DNA of 45,227 nt from an uncultured Traorella sp. (GTDB lineage: Bacteria; Bacillota_I; Bacilli_A; Erysipelotrichales; Erysipelotrichaceae): positions 1-45,227 of the forward strand of contig CALUVS010000017.1 in the NCBI GenBank assembly GCA_944324265.1, given 5' to 3'. Positions 8,924 to 17,052 of this stretch are shown piece by piece. Within the stretch, counting starts at the first letter, position 1. Every line of letters begins with the position of its first letter. Position numbers and translations under genes: made by a program. The notes below the pieces were generated by a model. That model made no database searches and was not told the origin of the DNA. It worked only from the letters and a program-made list of their open reading frames with translations.

Positions 8924-9828
8924 TGGACCAACAAATTGAAAATTTTCTTTTGCAGATCTCCATTGCCAATACACAAAGTGAACATACTCAGCAAAGTTAT
9001 TCATTGGATCTGAAAAAATTCAAGGAATTCTGTCTGAGGGAAGGAATTGACCATTTTGAAGAAGTTGACCGCAATTTTATATTGAACTATATTGCTTATT
9101 TAAGAAAAGAATGTCTGCTGAAAACAAGTTCGATTGCCCGTCATCTTTCTTGTCTTCGCTCATTTTATCATTTTTTAAGAGAATGCGGAGTCATGCAGAA
9201 AGATCCTTTTGTGAAAGTCAGTGCCGGCAAGAAAAGTCAGAAGATTCCTGAATTCTTATATGCCGAGGAAATGGATGAATTGCTCGATTCCATTCCGTTG
9301 GATACAAAAGAAAATATCCGCAATCGGGCTTTGTTTGAATTGATGTATGCCTGCGGGCTGCGTGTGAGTGAAGCCAAAGATCTGAAATTGCAGGATGTTG
9401 ATTTTCATGAACAGATGATTCGTGTTGTCGGAAAGGGAAGCAAGGAGCGAATTGTTCCTTTCCATGATGAAGCCAAGGAAATATTGGAAATGTATTGCAG
9501 AGAAGTAAGAAAATACTGGTGCAGCGATGATGTCAAGGAAGTCTTTGTCAATCAGAGAGGAAAACCGCTCACTTCCAGAGGCATTCAATATCTATTGGAT
9601 AAAGTAGTGAATGAGAGTCCTCTGCGCATGCATGTTCACCCGCATATGTTCCGTCATTCCTTTGCGACCCATCTGTTAGACAATGGGGCAGATTTGAGAA
9701 TCGTGCAGGAACTTTTGGGACATAAAAATCTTTCAACAACCCAAGTTTATACGCATATCAGCCAGAAAAAGATCATCGATACCTATAATCATGCTTTAGC
9801 GCGGGCAAAAAAAAGGAAAAACGAATAA
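8923..9828 (+). CDS. xerC: Tyrosine recombinase XerC
   Basis: This 301-residue site-specific recombinase resolves chromosome dimers with a XerD partner at dif. The N-terminal SAM-like core-binding domain spans residues 1-90. The catalytic set is complete: R147 (GLRVSE), K171 (GKGSK), H241 and R244 (HMFRH), H267 (GHKNLS) and nucleophile Y276 (VYTH). XerC and XerD are hard to separate by sequence; I chose XerC from the conserved position after trmFO, where Bacillus has codV. A phage integrase is unlikely because of the size and the housekeeping context. The ATG overlaps the trmFO stop by one base. The hslUV and codY genes that follow in Bacillus are absent. Confidence 0.9.
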   Translation: MDQQIENFLLQISIANTQSEHTQQSYSLDLKKFKEFCLREGIDHFEEVDRNFILNYIAYLRKECLLKTSSIARHLSCLRSFYHFLRECGVMQKDPFVKVSAGKKSQKIPEFLYAEEMDELLDSIPLDTKENIRNRALFELMYACGLRVSEAKDLKLQDVDFHEQMIRVVGKGSKERIVPFHDEAKEILEMYCREVRKYWCSDDVKEVFVNQRGKPLTSRGIQYLLDKVVNESPLRMHVHPHMFRHSFATHLLDNGADLRIVQELLGHKNLSTTQVYTHISQKKIIDTYNHALARAKKRKNE

Positions 9829-9853
9829 AAGTGCTTGTTTTCAGGCACTTTTT
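9827..9853 (+). terminator. Intrinsic terminator after xerC
   Basis: The arms AAAAGTGCTTG (9827-9837) and CAGGCACTTTT (9842-9852) pair with one G-U and a TTTT loop, followed by T residues. The 5' arm begins at the xerC stop codon. The hairpin overlaps the -35 box of the rpsB promoter. Confidence 0.85.
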
Positions 9854-9863
9854 GTATTATAAT
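9835..9863 (+). promoter_or_regulatory. rpsB promoter, -35 box inside terminator hairpin
   Basis: TTGTTT (9835-9840), 17 bases, then TATAAT (9858-9863). The -35 hexamer spans the end of the 5' arm and the loop of the xerC terminator. Transcription would begin near 9870, leaving a leader of about 120 bases before rpsB. Confidence 0.65.
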
Positions 9864-9878
9864 CTTCTGTGCGTGAAA

Positions 9879-9946
9879 TGATGCGCAAATACACACATCA
9901 TGGATACATTGTCCCGTGCCCTTTGACGAAGCAGTCACTACAAGGG
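9879..9946 (+). promoter_or_regulatory. Structured 5' leader of rpsB-tsf (possible S2 autoregulatory element)
   Basis: Two helices are visible between the promoter and the ribosome binding site. TGATG (9879-9883) pairs with CATCA (9896-9900). CCCTT+TGAC (9919-9927) pairs with GTCA (9934-9937) and AAGGG (9942-9946), with a GAAGCA loop and a 3' CTAC bulge. Ribosomal protein leaders of this kind usually bind the encoded protein. That S2 is the ligand here is inference. Confidence 0.4.
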
Positions 9947-9992
9947 TTATCAATGAGATGAAATGATGGAGGAAAAACGGAGGAAAAAAATT

Positions 9993-10946
9993 ATGTCAGT
10001 TATTTCAATGAGAAAATTGTTGGAAGCAGGAGTTCACTTCGGTCACCAGACAAGAAGATGGAATCCAAAGATGAAACCAAACATCTATGCTTCAAGAAAT
10101 GGTTTGTACATCATCAATCTTGAAAAGACTCAGGCTCAGATTGATGAAGCTTATGATGCATTAAAGAGCATTGCTGAAAATGGCGGAAAAGTATTGTTCG
10201 TAGGTACTAAAAAACAAGCTCAGCAGATCGTGATGGAAGAAGCTTTGCGTTCTGGTTCTTTCTATGTTAACCAGAGATGGTTAGGTGGTTTATTAACAAA
10301 CTTCAGAACTATTCAGAAACGTGTAAAACGTTTGATTGAAATCGAAGAAATGGAAGCTAGCGGAGCTATCGAAGTTTATACTAAGAAAGAAATCGCTCAG
10401 ATCCGTAAAGAAAAAGATAAATTGGAAAACTTCTTAGGCGGTATCAAAGAAATGAAGAAATTGCCTAACGCATTATTCGTTATCGACCCTAAAGAAGAAC
10501 ACAATGCAGTTGCAGAAGCTAAGAAATTAGGTATCCCTGTATTTGCGATGGTAGATACTAACTGTGACCCAGAAGTAGTTGATTACCCTATTGCATCTAA
10601 TGATGATGCTGCTCGTTCAATCAAATTGGTTGTTGAGTTATTGGCTGATGCAATCGTTGAGGCGAAAGGCGGATTATTATCTGTTGCTCACCAGGTTGAA
10701 GAAGAAGCTGATGTGACCATGGCAGATGTTATCGTAAATGTTGAAGAACAGATTGCTGAAAATGAACGCCGCCGTCGTCAGAGAAATGAAGAAAGACGTG
10801 CTGCTCAGGCAAATCGTCGTCCTTATAACAAAGATGGCAAAGGCAGAAGAGAAGGGAAGCCTTTCAAGAAAGAAGCTAAGGCTGAAGAAACTCCAGCTGA
10901 AGCACCAGTTGTAGAAGCCGCTGCTGAAGAAGCAAGCGCTGAATAA
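9993..10946 (+). CDS. rpsB: 30S ribosomal protein S2 with extended charged C-terminus
   Basis: S2 binds the 30S head/body junction. The N-terminus [26 protein letters not shown] and the later [12 protein letters not shown] and NALFVIDP blocks are diagnostic. ATG 9993 has GGAGG 9 bases upstream; the in-frame ATG at 9963 would lengthen the protein by 10 residues without family support. The conserved S2 core ends near residue 230. About 80 more residues form a basic Arg/Lys-rich stretch followed by an acidic Glu/Ala-rich end, making 317 residues against 246 in Bacillus. It is followed by tsf after 17 bases, the usual S2-EF-Ts operon. Confidence 0.97.
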   Translation: MSVISMRKLLEAGVHFGHQTRRWNPKMKPNIYASRNGLYIINLEKTQAQIDEAYDALKSIAENGGKVLFVGTKKQAQQIVMEEALRSGSFYVNQRWLGGLLTNFRTIQKRVKRLIEIEEMEASGAIEVYTKKEIAQIRKEKDKLENFLGGIKEMKKLPNALFVIDPKEEHNAVAEAKKLGIPVFAMVDTNCDPEVVDYPIASNDDAARSIKLVVELLADAIVEAKGGLLSVAHQVEEEADVTMADVIVNVEEQIAENERRRRQRNEERRAAQANRRPYNKDGKGRREGKPFKKEAKAEETPAEAPVVEAAAEEASAE

Positions 10947-10963
10947 TCAGGAGGATCAAAATT

Positions 10964-11854
10964 ATGGCAATTACTGCTGCAGATGTAAAAGCACTTCGTG
11001 ATAAAACAGGTGCTGGTATGATGGATTGCAAAAAAGCCTTAACTGAATGTGATGGCGATATTGCAAAAGCAAGTGAATGGTTAAGAGAAAAAGGGATTGC
11101 TAAGGCTGCTAAGAAAGCTGACCGTATTGCTGCTGAAGGGGCAACTCGTGTAGCAGTAGACGGCAATACAGCTGTTGTATTCGAAGTTAACTCTGAAACA
11201 GACTTCGTTGCTAAGAATGAACAGTTTGTTGCATTGTTAGACAAGATTCAGTCAGTATTGTTATCTGCTAAACCAGCAAATATGGAAGAAGCATTGGCTG
11301 CACCAGTAGATGGTACAACTTTGGAAGCATTAGTTACAAATGCTACAGCTACTATTGGTGAAAAAATCACTTTCAGACGTTTTGAAATCGTTGAAAAAAC
11401 AGATAATGATGCTTTCGGTGCATACATTCACATGGGCGGAAAAATCAGTGCTTTAGCTGTATTGGAAGGTACAACTGATGCTGCTGTGGCTAAAGATATT
11501 GCAATGCAGGTTGCATCTATGAACCCACAGTTTGTCAGCCGTGAACACATGCCAGCTGAATTCATCGAAAATGAAAGACATGTACAGCTTGAAATCTTGA
11601 AGAATGATGCTTCATTAGCTAACAAGCCTGAAAAAGTATTGCACGGTATCGTTGAAGGACGTTTATCTAAATCTTTACAGGAAATTTGCTTAGTTGACCA
11701 AGTATTCTTTAAAGATCAAGGCATGAAAGTTAAAGATTATGTCAAAGCTCACAATGCTACAGTAAAAATGTTTGTTCGTTATGCTGTAGGTGAAGGTATT
11801 GAAAAACGTCAGGATAACTTCGCTGAAGAAGTTATGGCTGCTGTTCAAGGTTAA
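10964..11854 (+). CDS. tsf: Translation elongation factor Ts
   Basis: EF-Ts exchanges GDP on EF-Tu. The N-terminal UBA-like segment [19 protein letters not shown] and the core motif [15 protein letters not shown] near residues 70-84 identify it. The 296-residue length matches Bacillus EF-Ts (293). An AGGAGG site stands ahead of the ATG. It shares the rpsB transcript and is closed by the terminator at 11863. Codon choice in rpsB and tsf looks like that of a highly expressed pair, with more TAC and AAC than neighbouring genes; this is an impression, not a count. Confidence 0.97.
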   Translation: MAITAADVKALRDKTGAGMMDCKKALTECDGDIAKASEWLREKGIAKAAKKADRIAAEGATRVAVDGNTAVVFEVNSETDFVAKNEQFVALLDKIQSVLLSAKPANMEEALAAPVDGTTLEALVTNATATIGEKITFRRFEIVEKTDNDAFGAYIHMGGKISALAVLEGTTDAAVAKDIAMQVASMNPQFVSREHMPAEFIENERHVQLEILKNDASLANKPEKVLHGIVEGRLSKSLQEICLVDQVFFKDQGMKVKDYVKAHNATVKMFVRYAVGEGIEKRQDNFAEEVMAAVQG

Positions 11855-11862
11855 TAACTTAC

Positions 11863-11896
11863 AAAAAAATCGGCTGATCATCGGCTGATTTTTTTT
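11863..11896 (+). terminator. Intrinsic terminator after tsf
   Basis: The two halves AATCGGCTGAT (11869-11879) and ATCGGCTGATT (11881-11891) are near-identical and also near-complementary through two G-U pairs. They fold into a hairpin followed by a run of eight T residues. Confidence 0.85.
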
Positions 11897-11945
11897 AGGA
11901 ATGAGATTATTCACATGAGAACACATAATGTTTTTCGGTTTCATG

Positions 11946-11974
11946 TTGTTTTGAAAGATACAATCTAGTATAAT
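11946..11974 (+). promoter_or_regulatory. Sigma-A-type promoter for pyrH-frr
   Basis: TTGTTT (11946-11951), a 17-base spacer, then TATAAT (11969-11974). Transcription would start near 11981, about 24 bases before the pyrH ATG, so the leader is short. Confidence 0.7.
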
Positions 11975-12004
11975 AGATAAGAGAAACAAAGTAGGAGATA
12001 TACA

Positions 12005-12715
12005 ATGTATAAAAGGGTACTATTGAAATTGAGCGGTGAAGCTTTAAGCTCACCTCAGTACGCATTTGATCCGCAGATCTTGCGCAAGCTGGCATTGGAA
12101 TTGAAAGAGGTTCATGAAGCAGGTGTTGATTTGGCTATCGTTGTCGGCGGAGGCAATATCATGCGCGGAAAATTAAGTGCTGAAATGGGTATTGAAAGAA
12201 CACAGGCCGACAATATGGGAATGCTGGCCACAGTTATCAATGCTTTGGCTGTGCAGAATGCGCTGGAACAGGTAGGTGTTCCGACTCGTGTCCAGACGGC
12301 AATTGAAATGAATCGTGTTGCAGAGCCTTATATTTTAAGAAGATGTCTGCGCCATCTGGAAAAAGGACGTGTCGTTATTTTTGGGGCAGGAACAGGAAAT
12401 CCGTATTTTTCTACCGATACGACAGCAGCATTAAGAGCGAGTGAAATTAAAGCTGATGTTATTTTGATGGCAAAAAACGGTGTCGATGGTGTTTACAGTG
12501 CAGATCCAAAAACAGTGAAAGATGCTGTGCGTTATGAAACATTATCTTATATGGATCTGATTCAGAAAAACTTACAGGTCATGGATGTGACAGCAACTAG
12601 TATGTGCATGGATAATGATGTTGACCTGATCGTTTTCAATATGAATGAAAGCGGCAATATATTAAAAGCTATTAAAGGAGAGGTAGTCGGAACTACTGTT
12701 AGCAAGAAAGGGTAA
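12005..12715 (+). CDS. pyrH: Uridylate kinase (UMP kinase)
   Basis: This bacterial-type UMP kinase of the amino acid kinase family phosphorylates UMP to UDP. The N-terminal [12 protein letters not shown], then [10 protein letters not shown], the [17 protein letters not shown] block and [12 protein letters not shown] are family-diagnostic. The length of 236 residues is normal. It has its own promoter and an AGGAG site, and is separated from frr by only 3 bases, the standard pyrH-frr pair. Confidence 0.97.
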   Translation: MYKRVLLKLSGEALSSPQYAFDPQILRKLALELKEVHEAGVDLAIVVGGGNIMRGKLSAEMGIERTQADNMGMLATVINALAVQNALEQVGVPTRVQTAIEMNRVAEPYILRRCLRHLEKGRVVIFGAGTGNPYFSTDTTAALRASEIKADVILMAKNGVDGVYSADPKTVKDAVRYETLSYMDLIQKNLQVMDVTATSMCMDNDVDLIVFNMNESGNILKAIKGEVVGTTVSKKG

Positions 12716-12718
12716 TTT

Positions 12719-13264
12719 ATGAACACAATTTTAGAAAATGCAAGAGAAAGAATGAACAAAGCAATTGAATCACTGAATTCAAACTTAGCTACGATCCGTA
12801 CAGGACGTGCGAATCCTCAAATGCTGGAACATGTTGAAGTAGAGTATTATGGTAGCCCTACACCAATTAATCAGATGGCTTCTATTACTGTGGTGGAAGG
12901 CCGTCAGTTATGCATCAAACCATATGATAAATCAATTCTGAAAGGCATTGAAAAAGCAATCAATGCGGCAAATCTTGGCATTGCACCTCAGAACGATGGG
13001 GAAGTCATTCGTTTGAATGTGCCGACTTTGACTGAAGAAACACGTAAAGAACTGACTAAAACAGCTTCTAAAGTGGGTGAAGAAGCCAAGGTTGCTATTC
13101 GTAACATTCGTCGAGATGCCAATGATGCAGTGAAGAAGAACAAAGAATTGACAGAAGATATGGCGAAACAAGCTAATGAAAAGATCCAGAAATTAACAGA
13201 TGAATTTGTTAAGAAAGTGGATGATACAGTAGCTGCTAAATCAAAAGATATTATGTCAATTTAA
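12719..13264 (+). CDS. frr: Ribosome recycling factor
   Basis: RRF splits post-termination ribosomes together with EF-G. The segment LATIRTGRANPQMLEHVEVEY near residues 22-42 and RRDANDAVKK near residue 132 are typical. The 181-residue length is close to the usual 185. The start lies 3 bases after the pyrH stop, and the ribosome site AAAGGG is inside the end of pyrH. A compact terminator follows. Confidence 0.97.
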   Translation: MNTILENARERMNKAIESLNSNLATIRTGRANPQMLEHVEVEYYGSPTPINQMASITVVEGRQLCIKPYDKSILKGIEKAINAANLGIAPQNDGEVIRLNVPTLTEETRKELTKTASKVGEEAKVAIRNIRRDANDAVKKNKELTEDMAKQANEKIQKLTDEFVKKVDDTVAAKSKDIMSI

Positions 13265-13268
13265 TCAG

Positions 13269-13294
13269 AACCCACTCGTGTGGGTTTTACTTTT
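13269..13294 (+). terminator. Intrinsic terminator after frr
   Basis: AACCCAC (13269-13275) and GTGGGTT (13280-13286) pair around a TCGT loop, followed by TTACTTTT. It ends just before the uppS ribosome site, so the downstream lipid operon probably relies partly on readthrough or an unseen promoter. Confidence 0.7.
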
Positions 13295-13305
13295 GAGGTG
13301 AATTT

Positions 13306-14013
13306 ATGAAACGTGAAATACCTGCCAATATCGCTATTATCATGGATGGAAACGGGCGATGGGCCAAAGCCAAAGGGCTTCCCAGAACTAAAGGACATCT
13401 GCAGGGAAGCGAAAATATTCGTATTATTGCGAAAGAAGCAAATAAGTTAGGAATCAAGAATCTGATCCTATATGCTTTTTCTACGGAAAATTGGGCAAGA
13501 CCGGAGGAAGAAAAAAATTATTTATTTCAATTGCCGAAGCTTTTCTTCGGCAAATACATTGATGAATTGAAAAGAGAAAATATTCGGGTCAGTGCAATCG
13601 GAGAATATGAGAAATTTCCAGCTTCTACTGTCAGTGTCATCAACAAAGCGATAGAAGAAACAAAGAATTGTACAGGATGTAATTTATGCTTAGCTGTCAA
13701 TTATGGCGGAAGAAGAGAAATTATGCTGGCGGCGAAACAGATGGCCGAAGACTATAAAAAAGGAATCGTGGAAGAAATCAATGAAGATTGCTTATCGGAT
13801 TATTTAATGACAGAAGTCAAAGATGTGGATCTGTTGATTCGTACCAGCGGAGAAGTCCGTGTCTCTAATTTCCTTTTATGGCAGATTGCTTATGCAGAAA
13901 TGATGTTTGTCGATTGTGCATGGCCGGATTTTTCTGTTGAAGAATTGCATAAATGTCTGGAAGCATATCAGTATCGTGATCGAAGATTCGGAGGTCTGAA
14001 AAATGAAAACTAG
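13306..14013 (+). CDS. uppS: Undecaprenyl diphosphate synthase
   Basis: This cis-prenyltransferase makes the C55 lipid carrier for peptidoglycan. It shows IIMDGNGRWAK with catalytic D14, then AFSTENW and the C-terminal DLLIRTSGE...SNFLLWQ.AYAE block. Its 235 residues are slightly short of the usual 245-260. GAGGTG precedes the ATG. It overlaps cdsA by 11 bases and starts the uppS-cdsA-dxr-rseP block conserved across Firmicutes. Confidence 0.96.
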   Translation: MKREIPANIAIIMDGNGRWAKAKGLPRTKGHLQGSENIRIIAKEANKLGIKNLILYAFSTENWARPEEEKNYLFQLPKLFFGKYIDELKRENIRVSAIGEYEKFPASTVSVINKAIEETKNCTGCNLCLAVNYGGRREIMLAAKQMAEDYKKGIVEEINEDCLSDYLMTEVKDVDLLIRTSGEVRVSNFLLWQIAYAEMMFVDCAWPDFSVEELHKCLEAYQYRDRRFGGLKNEN

Positions 14014-14770
14014 AGTTATCACAATGTTAGGTATTTTAGCTGTAGTCATTCCATGTCTTTTGCTTGGCGGTATCTGGATGCGCTTATTGGTGGCATTTAT
14101 TGTAGCTGTCGGCACCTATGAATTTTCAAGACTTTCTGATGCGGAATTTCCGATGCCGCTAGTCATTGGCTTGATTGTTGTTGAGCTGATCGGTATCATG
14201 CTGCCGACAGAAATTGTCATGGGTTATGTCGGAATTATCTATTTGTTTCTGCTCTCTTTGCCGATCTTCAATGAAAATCTGACACCCAAAGACAGTTTTG
14301 TCTGCATGAGCTTTGTTTTCTTCTTTATTTTGATCGGCAGTACTTTTATTCGTATCTATAATGCAGAATCACGTTTTATCTGGTTTATTATCATTGCTAC
14401 TTATGTTTGTGATTCTTTTGCTTATCTATGCGGAAGACAATTCGGAAAACATAAGCTGGCACCAAGAATTTCACCGAATAAAACAGTGGAAGGAAGTATC
14501 GGCGGCTGGTTTTTCGGGATGATCATCAGTTTATTATATGGGTATTTTTTTATTAATTCGGATCATCTGACTTCCATTGCCATTGCTTCTTTTTTCCTGC
14601 CTATTTTCGGACAGATCGGTGATTTGGCTTTCTCTGCTATCAAGCGAAGCTATAAGATCAAGGACTTTGGAAACTTACTTCCGGGACATGGCGGTGTATT
14701 GGACCGAGTTGATTCACTGCTGTTTAATATCGTTGTCTTCGGTTTTATCTTTACGATGGTGAATCTATGA
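14003..14770 (+). CDS. cdsA: Phosphatidate cytidylyltransferase (CDP-diglyceride synthase)
   Basis: This integral membrane enzyme makes CDP-diacylglycerol, the branch point for phospholipids. The protein is mostly hydrophobic helices, with NKTVEGSIGG near residue 160 and the C-terminal signature GDLAFSAIKRS..KDFGNLLPGHGGVLDRVDS near 205-240. The length is 255 residues, typical of the family. The start lies inside uppS and the stop overlaps the dxr ATG (ATGA), implying coupled translation. Confidence 0.95.
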   Translation: MKTRVITMLGILAVVIPCLLLGGIWMRLLVAFIVAVGTYEFSRLSDAEFPMPLVIGLIVVELIGIMLPTEIVMGYVGIIYLFLLSLPIFNENLTPKDSFVCMSFVFFFILIGSTFIRIYNAESRFIWFIIIATYVCDSFAYLCGRQFGKHKLAPRISPNKTVEGSIGGWFFGMIISLLYGYFFINSDHLTSIAIASFFLPIFGQIGDLAFSAIKRSYKIKDFGNLLPGHGGVLDRVDSLLFNIVVFGFIFTMVNL

Positions 14771-15915
14771 GAAAGATCATATTATTGGGAGCCAGCGGCT
14801 CCATCGGACAGCAGACATTGGATGTAATTGAAGCTCATCCGGATCAGTTCGCCCTTGCCGCTTTCAGTGTCGGAAAGAGAATTGAAAAGGTCCATGAGAT
14901 TTTGAAGAAACATTCGGTTCGCTTTATATGTGTCCAAGAGGAAAAAGATGCAGAGGAATTAAAGAAGCAATATCCTGATCTGAACATTTATTTTGGTGAT
15001 GAAGGTCTGAAACAATTGGTTCAGTTATCAGAAGGAGATATGGTGCTGAATGCTTTGGTCGGTTTTGTTGGATTTCTGCCTACATTATGTGCCATTGAAC
15101 ATCATAAGGACGTGGCTTTAGCGAATAAGGAAACTTTGGTTGTCGGCGGAAAATTCATCAAAGAAAGCATTCAAAAAAATCAAGTCAAGCTTTTGCCGGT
15201 TGACAGTGAACATTCTGCCATTTATCAATGTATGATGGGATATGAAAAAGAAGATGTCAAGCGATTGATCATTACTGCCAGCGGCGGAAGCTTTCGTGAT
15301 AAAACAAGAGATGAATTAAAAAATGTGACAAAAGAAGAAGCTTTGGCTCATCCGAATTGGTCTATGGGAGCCAAAATCACCATTGATTCCGCAACAATGA
15401 TGAATAAAGGGTTTGAGGTAATCGAAGCTCACTATCTTTTTGATATGGATTATGATAAAATTGATGTATTGATGCACAAAGAGAGTATCATTCATTCCTT
15501 GGTGCAGTTTCAGGATGGGGCTATCTTAGCCCAGATCGGTGATGCAGATATGCGCCTGCCGATTCAGTTTGCCTTATCTGAAGGCAGAAGATTGAAGAAT
15601 GAAACGCACTTTGATTTTATGGATATACCTTTATTGCATTTTGGCTGTGCGGACACAGAACGCTTTCCTTTATTAGCTGCAGCTTATGAATGCGGGCGAA
15701 AAGAAGGAAATGCATGTGCTATCTTAAATGCAGCCAATGAAACAGCAGTGTATGCGTTTTTAAATGAACAAATTAGTTTTTTGCAAATTGAGGATTGCAT
15801 CTTTGAAGCATTGAAGGAAATTGAATACATCGAAGATGCGACCATTGAAGATATACTTCTTACGGATAAGAAAACGCGGGAATTTGTGAATCAATACGTG
15901 AAAGGTGGAATTTAA
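14767..15915 (+). CDS. dxr: 1-deoxy-D-xylulose-5-phosphate reductoisomerase
   Basis: Dxr performs the second step of the MEP isoprenoid pathway, using NADPH and a divalent metal. The NADPH motif ILLGASGSIGQQTLDVIE is at the N-terminus. ALANKETLVVGG near residue 118, LLPVDSEHSAIYQ near 140 and ATMMNKGFEVIEAHYLF near 210 are active-site blocks. The 382-residue length is standard. It shows that this organism uses the MEP route and sits next to uppS, which consumes the product. Confidence 0.97.
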   Translation: MRKIILLGASGSIGQQTLDVIEAHPDQFALAAFSVGKRIEKVHEILKKHSVRFICVQEEKDAEELKKQYPDLNIYFGDEGLKQLVQLSEGDMVLNALVGFVGFLPTLCAIEHHKDVALANKETLVVGGKFIKESIQKNQVKLLPVDSEHSAIYQCMMGYEKEDVKRLIITASGGSFRDKTRDELKNVTKEEALAHPNWSMGAKITIDSATMMNKGFEVIEAHYLFDMDYDKIDVLMHKESIIHSLVQFQDGAILAQIGDADMRLPIQFALSEGRRLKNETHFDFMDIPLLHFGCADTERFPLLAAAYECGRKEGNACAILNAANETAVYAFLNEQISFLQIEDCIFEALKEIEYIEDATIEDILLTDKKTREFVNQYVKGGI

Positions 15916-16974
15916 TTGAACGCTATTCTAAATCTTGTAGTATTTATCTTAGTTCTTTCAGCGATCATTATCATTCATGAATTTGGTCATCTTTTAGCTG
16001 CAAAGAAATTTGGTGTATACTGCAATGAGTTTTCAATAGGGATGGGAAAAGTATTATTTCAAAGACAAAAAGGTGAAACCATGTATTCTATACGTATCTT
16101 GCCGATCGGCGGTTATGTTAGCATGGCAGGCGAAGAAGGAACGGATGTCACTGATATTCCTGTTGAGCGAACAATCAAAGGAAAGAAAACCTATCAGCAA
16201 GTCATCATAATGGCTGCCGGAGCTGTGATGAATGTCCTTTTAGCTTGGGTCATTTTTATTGGTGTTGTTATGGCCAGAGGGACTGTGGCTGGTCCTGCAG
16301 AACCTGTCATCAGCAGCATTACTCCGAATACACCGGCTGAAAATGTCGGCTTGGAGGTCGGTGACCGCATTGTAAAGGTGACATTGCCTGATGGTGTAAC
16401 TGTTTATCCGGAAACATTTGATGAAATTGTGGAACGAACCAATGAATTTGTCGGCGAACAGATCATTTATACCATTGAAAGAGATGGAGTGGAGACAGAC
16501 TATATTTTGGCTGCCGAATATAACAGCAAGATGGATGCCTATTTGATCGGAGTTCAAGGTGAAAGCACGATTCGGGAAATTGCTTGGTATGAGGCTTTTG
16601 TCTATGGTACACAGAGCATGTGGGATTCGTTTATCCAGATCTTAGCAGCAATCGGCGGTCTGTTCCGAGGTGTCGGCTTAGAAGATATGTCGGGACCGGT
16701 AGGGATTTTCCAAGCGACAAGTCAGGTGGCCCAGAGCGGATTTATTTCCATCATCTTATGGATCGGGTTGCTTTCCCTGAATGTCGGTATCTTTAATCTG
16801 CTGCCATTGCCGATTCTGGATGGCGGACGCATTGTAATCAGTGTTGTAGAAAAAATTATCGGACGTCCATTAGGTGAAAGATTCGAAACAGTCTTAATGC
16901 TGATTGGTTTATTCTTATTGGTCGGATTGATGGTATTTGCCACTTGGAATGATGTCTTACGTTTATTCAGCTGA
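15916..16974 (+). CDS. rseP: Site-2 intramembrane zinc metalloprotease RseP (RasP)
   Basis: This membrane protease cuts transmembrane segments of anti-sigma factors, FtsL and signal-peptide remnants. The zinc motif HEFGH is at residues 21-25 in the first helix. A single PDZ domain spans roughly 130-215. The second metal-ligand motif NLLPLPILDGGRI lies near residue 295. Its 352 residues are shorter than the Bacillus protein (422). Translation starts at TTG 15916, directly abutting the dxr TAA, with AAAGGTGG 6-13 bases before it. This suggests termination-reinitiation coupling. Confidence 0.95.
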   Translation: MNAILNLVVFILVLSAIIIIHEFGHLLAAKKFGVYCNEFSIGMGKVLFQRQKGETMYSIRILPIGGYVSMAGEEGTDVTDIPVERTIKGKKTYQQVIIMAAGAVMNVLLAWVIFIGVVMARGTVAGPAEPVISSITPNTPAENVGLEVGDRIVKVTLPDGVTVYPETFDEIVERTNEFVGEQIIYTIERDGVETDYILAAEYNSKMDAYLIGVQGESTIREIAWYEAFVYGTQSMWDSFIQILAAIGGLFRGVGLEDMSGPVGIFQATSQVAQSGFISIILWIGLLSLNVGIFNLLPLPILDGGRIVISVVEKIIGRPLGERFETVLMLIGLFLLVGLMVFATWNDVLRLFS

Positions 16975-16981
16975 TAAAAAT

Positions 16982-17004
16982 GGGATTCTTATGAATCCTT
17001 TTTT
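16982..17004 (+). terminator. Intrinsic terminator after rseP
   Basis: GGATTC (16983-16988), loop TTAT, GAATCC (16993-16998), then six T residues. It closes the uppS-cdsA-dxr-rseP operon. Confidence 0.85.
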
Positions 17005-17019
17005 GTTATTGCAGAAATA

Positions 17020-17028
17020 TGATAAAAT
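17020..17028 (+). promoter_or_regulatory. Extended -10 promoter for the nucleoside phosphorylase gene
   Basis: TGA followed by TAAAAT forms an extended -10 element. No good -35 box lies at 16-18 bases; the nearest, TTGTTA at 17003, is only 14 bases away. It is 25 bases before the ATG. Confidence 0.35.
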
Positions 17029-17052
17029 AGAAATAAATGCAAGGAGGTTCTT

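Noticed and set aside
8923-9828. Phage or island integrase marking a mobile element
   Set aside because: The gene is a 301-residue Xer recombinase fused into the topA-trmFO overlap chain; no att repeats, tRNA or phage genes are nearby.
9963-9992. Upstream ATG 9963 as the rpsB start
   Set aside because: The added residues are the translated ribosome-site region (EEKRRKK), and ATG 9993 matches the S2 family start.
14777-15000. Sigma-E/anti-sigma regulatory context implied by rseP
   Set aside because: No sigma factor or anti-sigma gene is in the window; the protease is in its standard Firmicutes lipid/isoprenoid operon.
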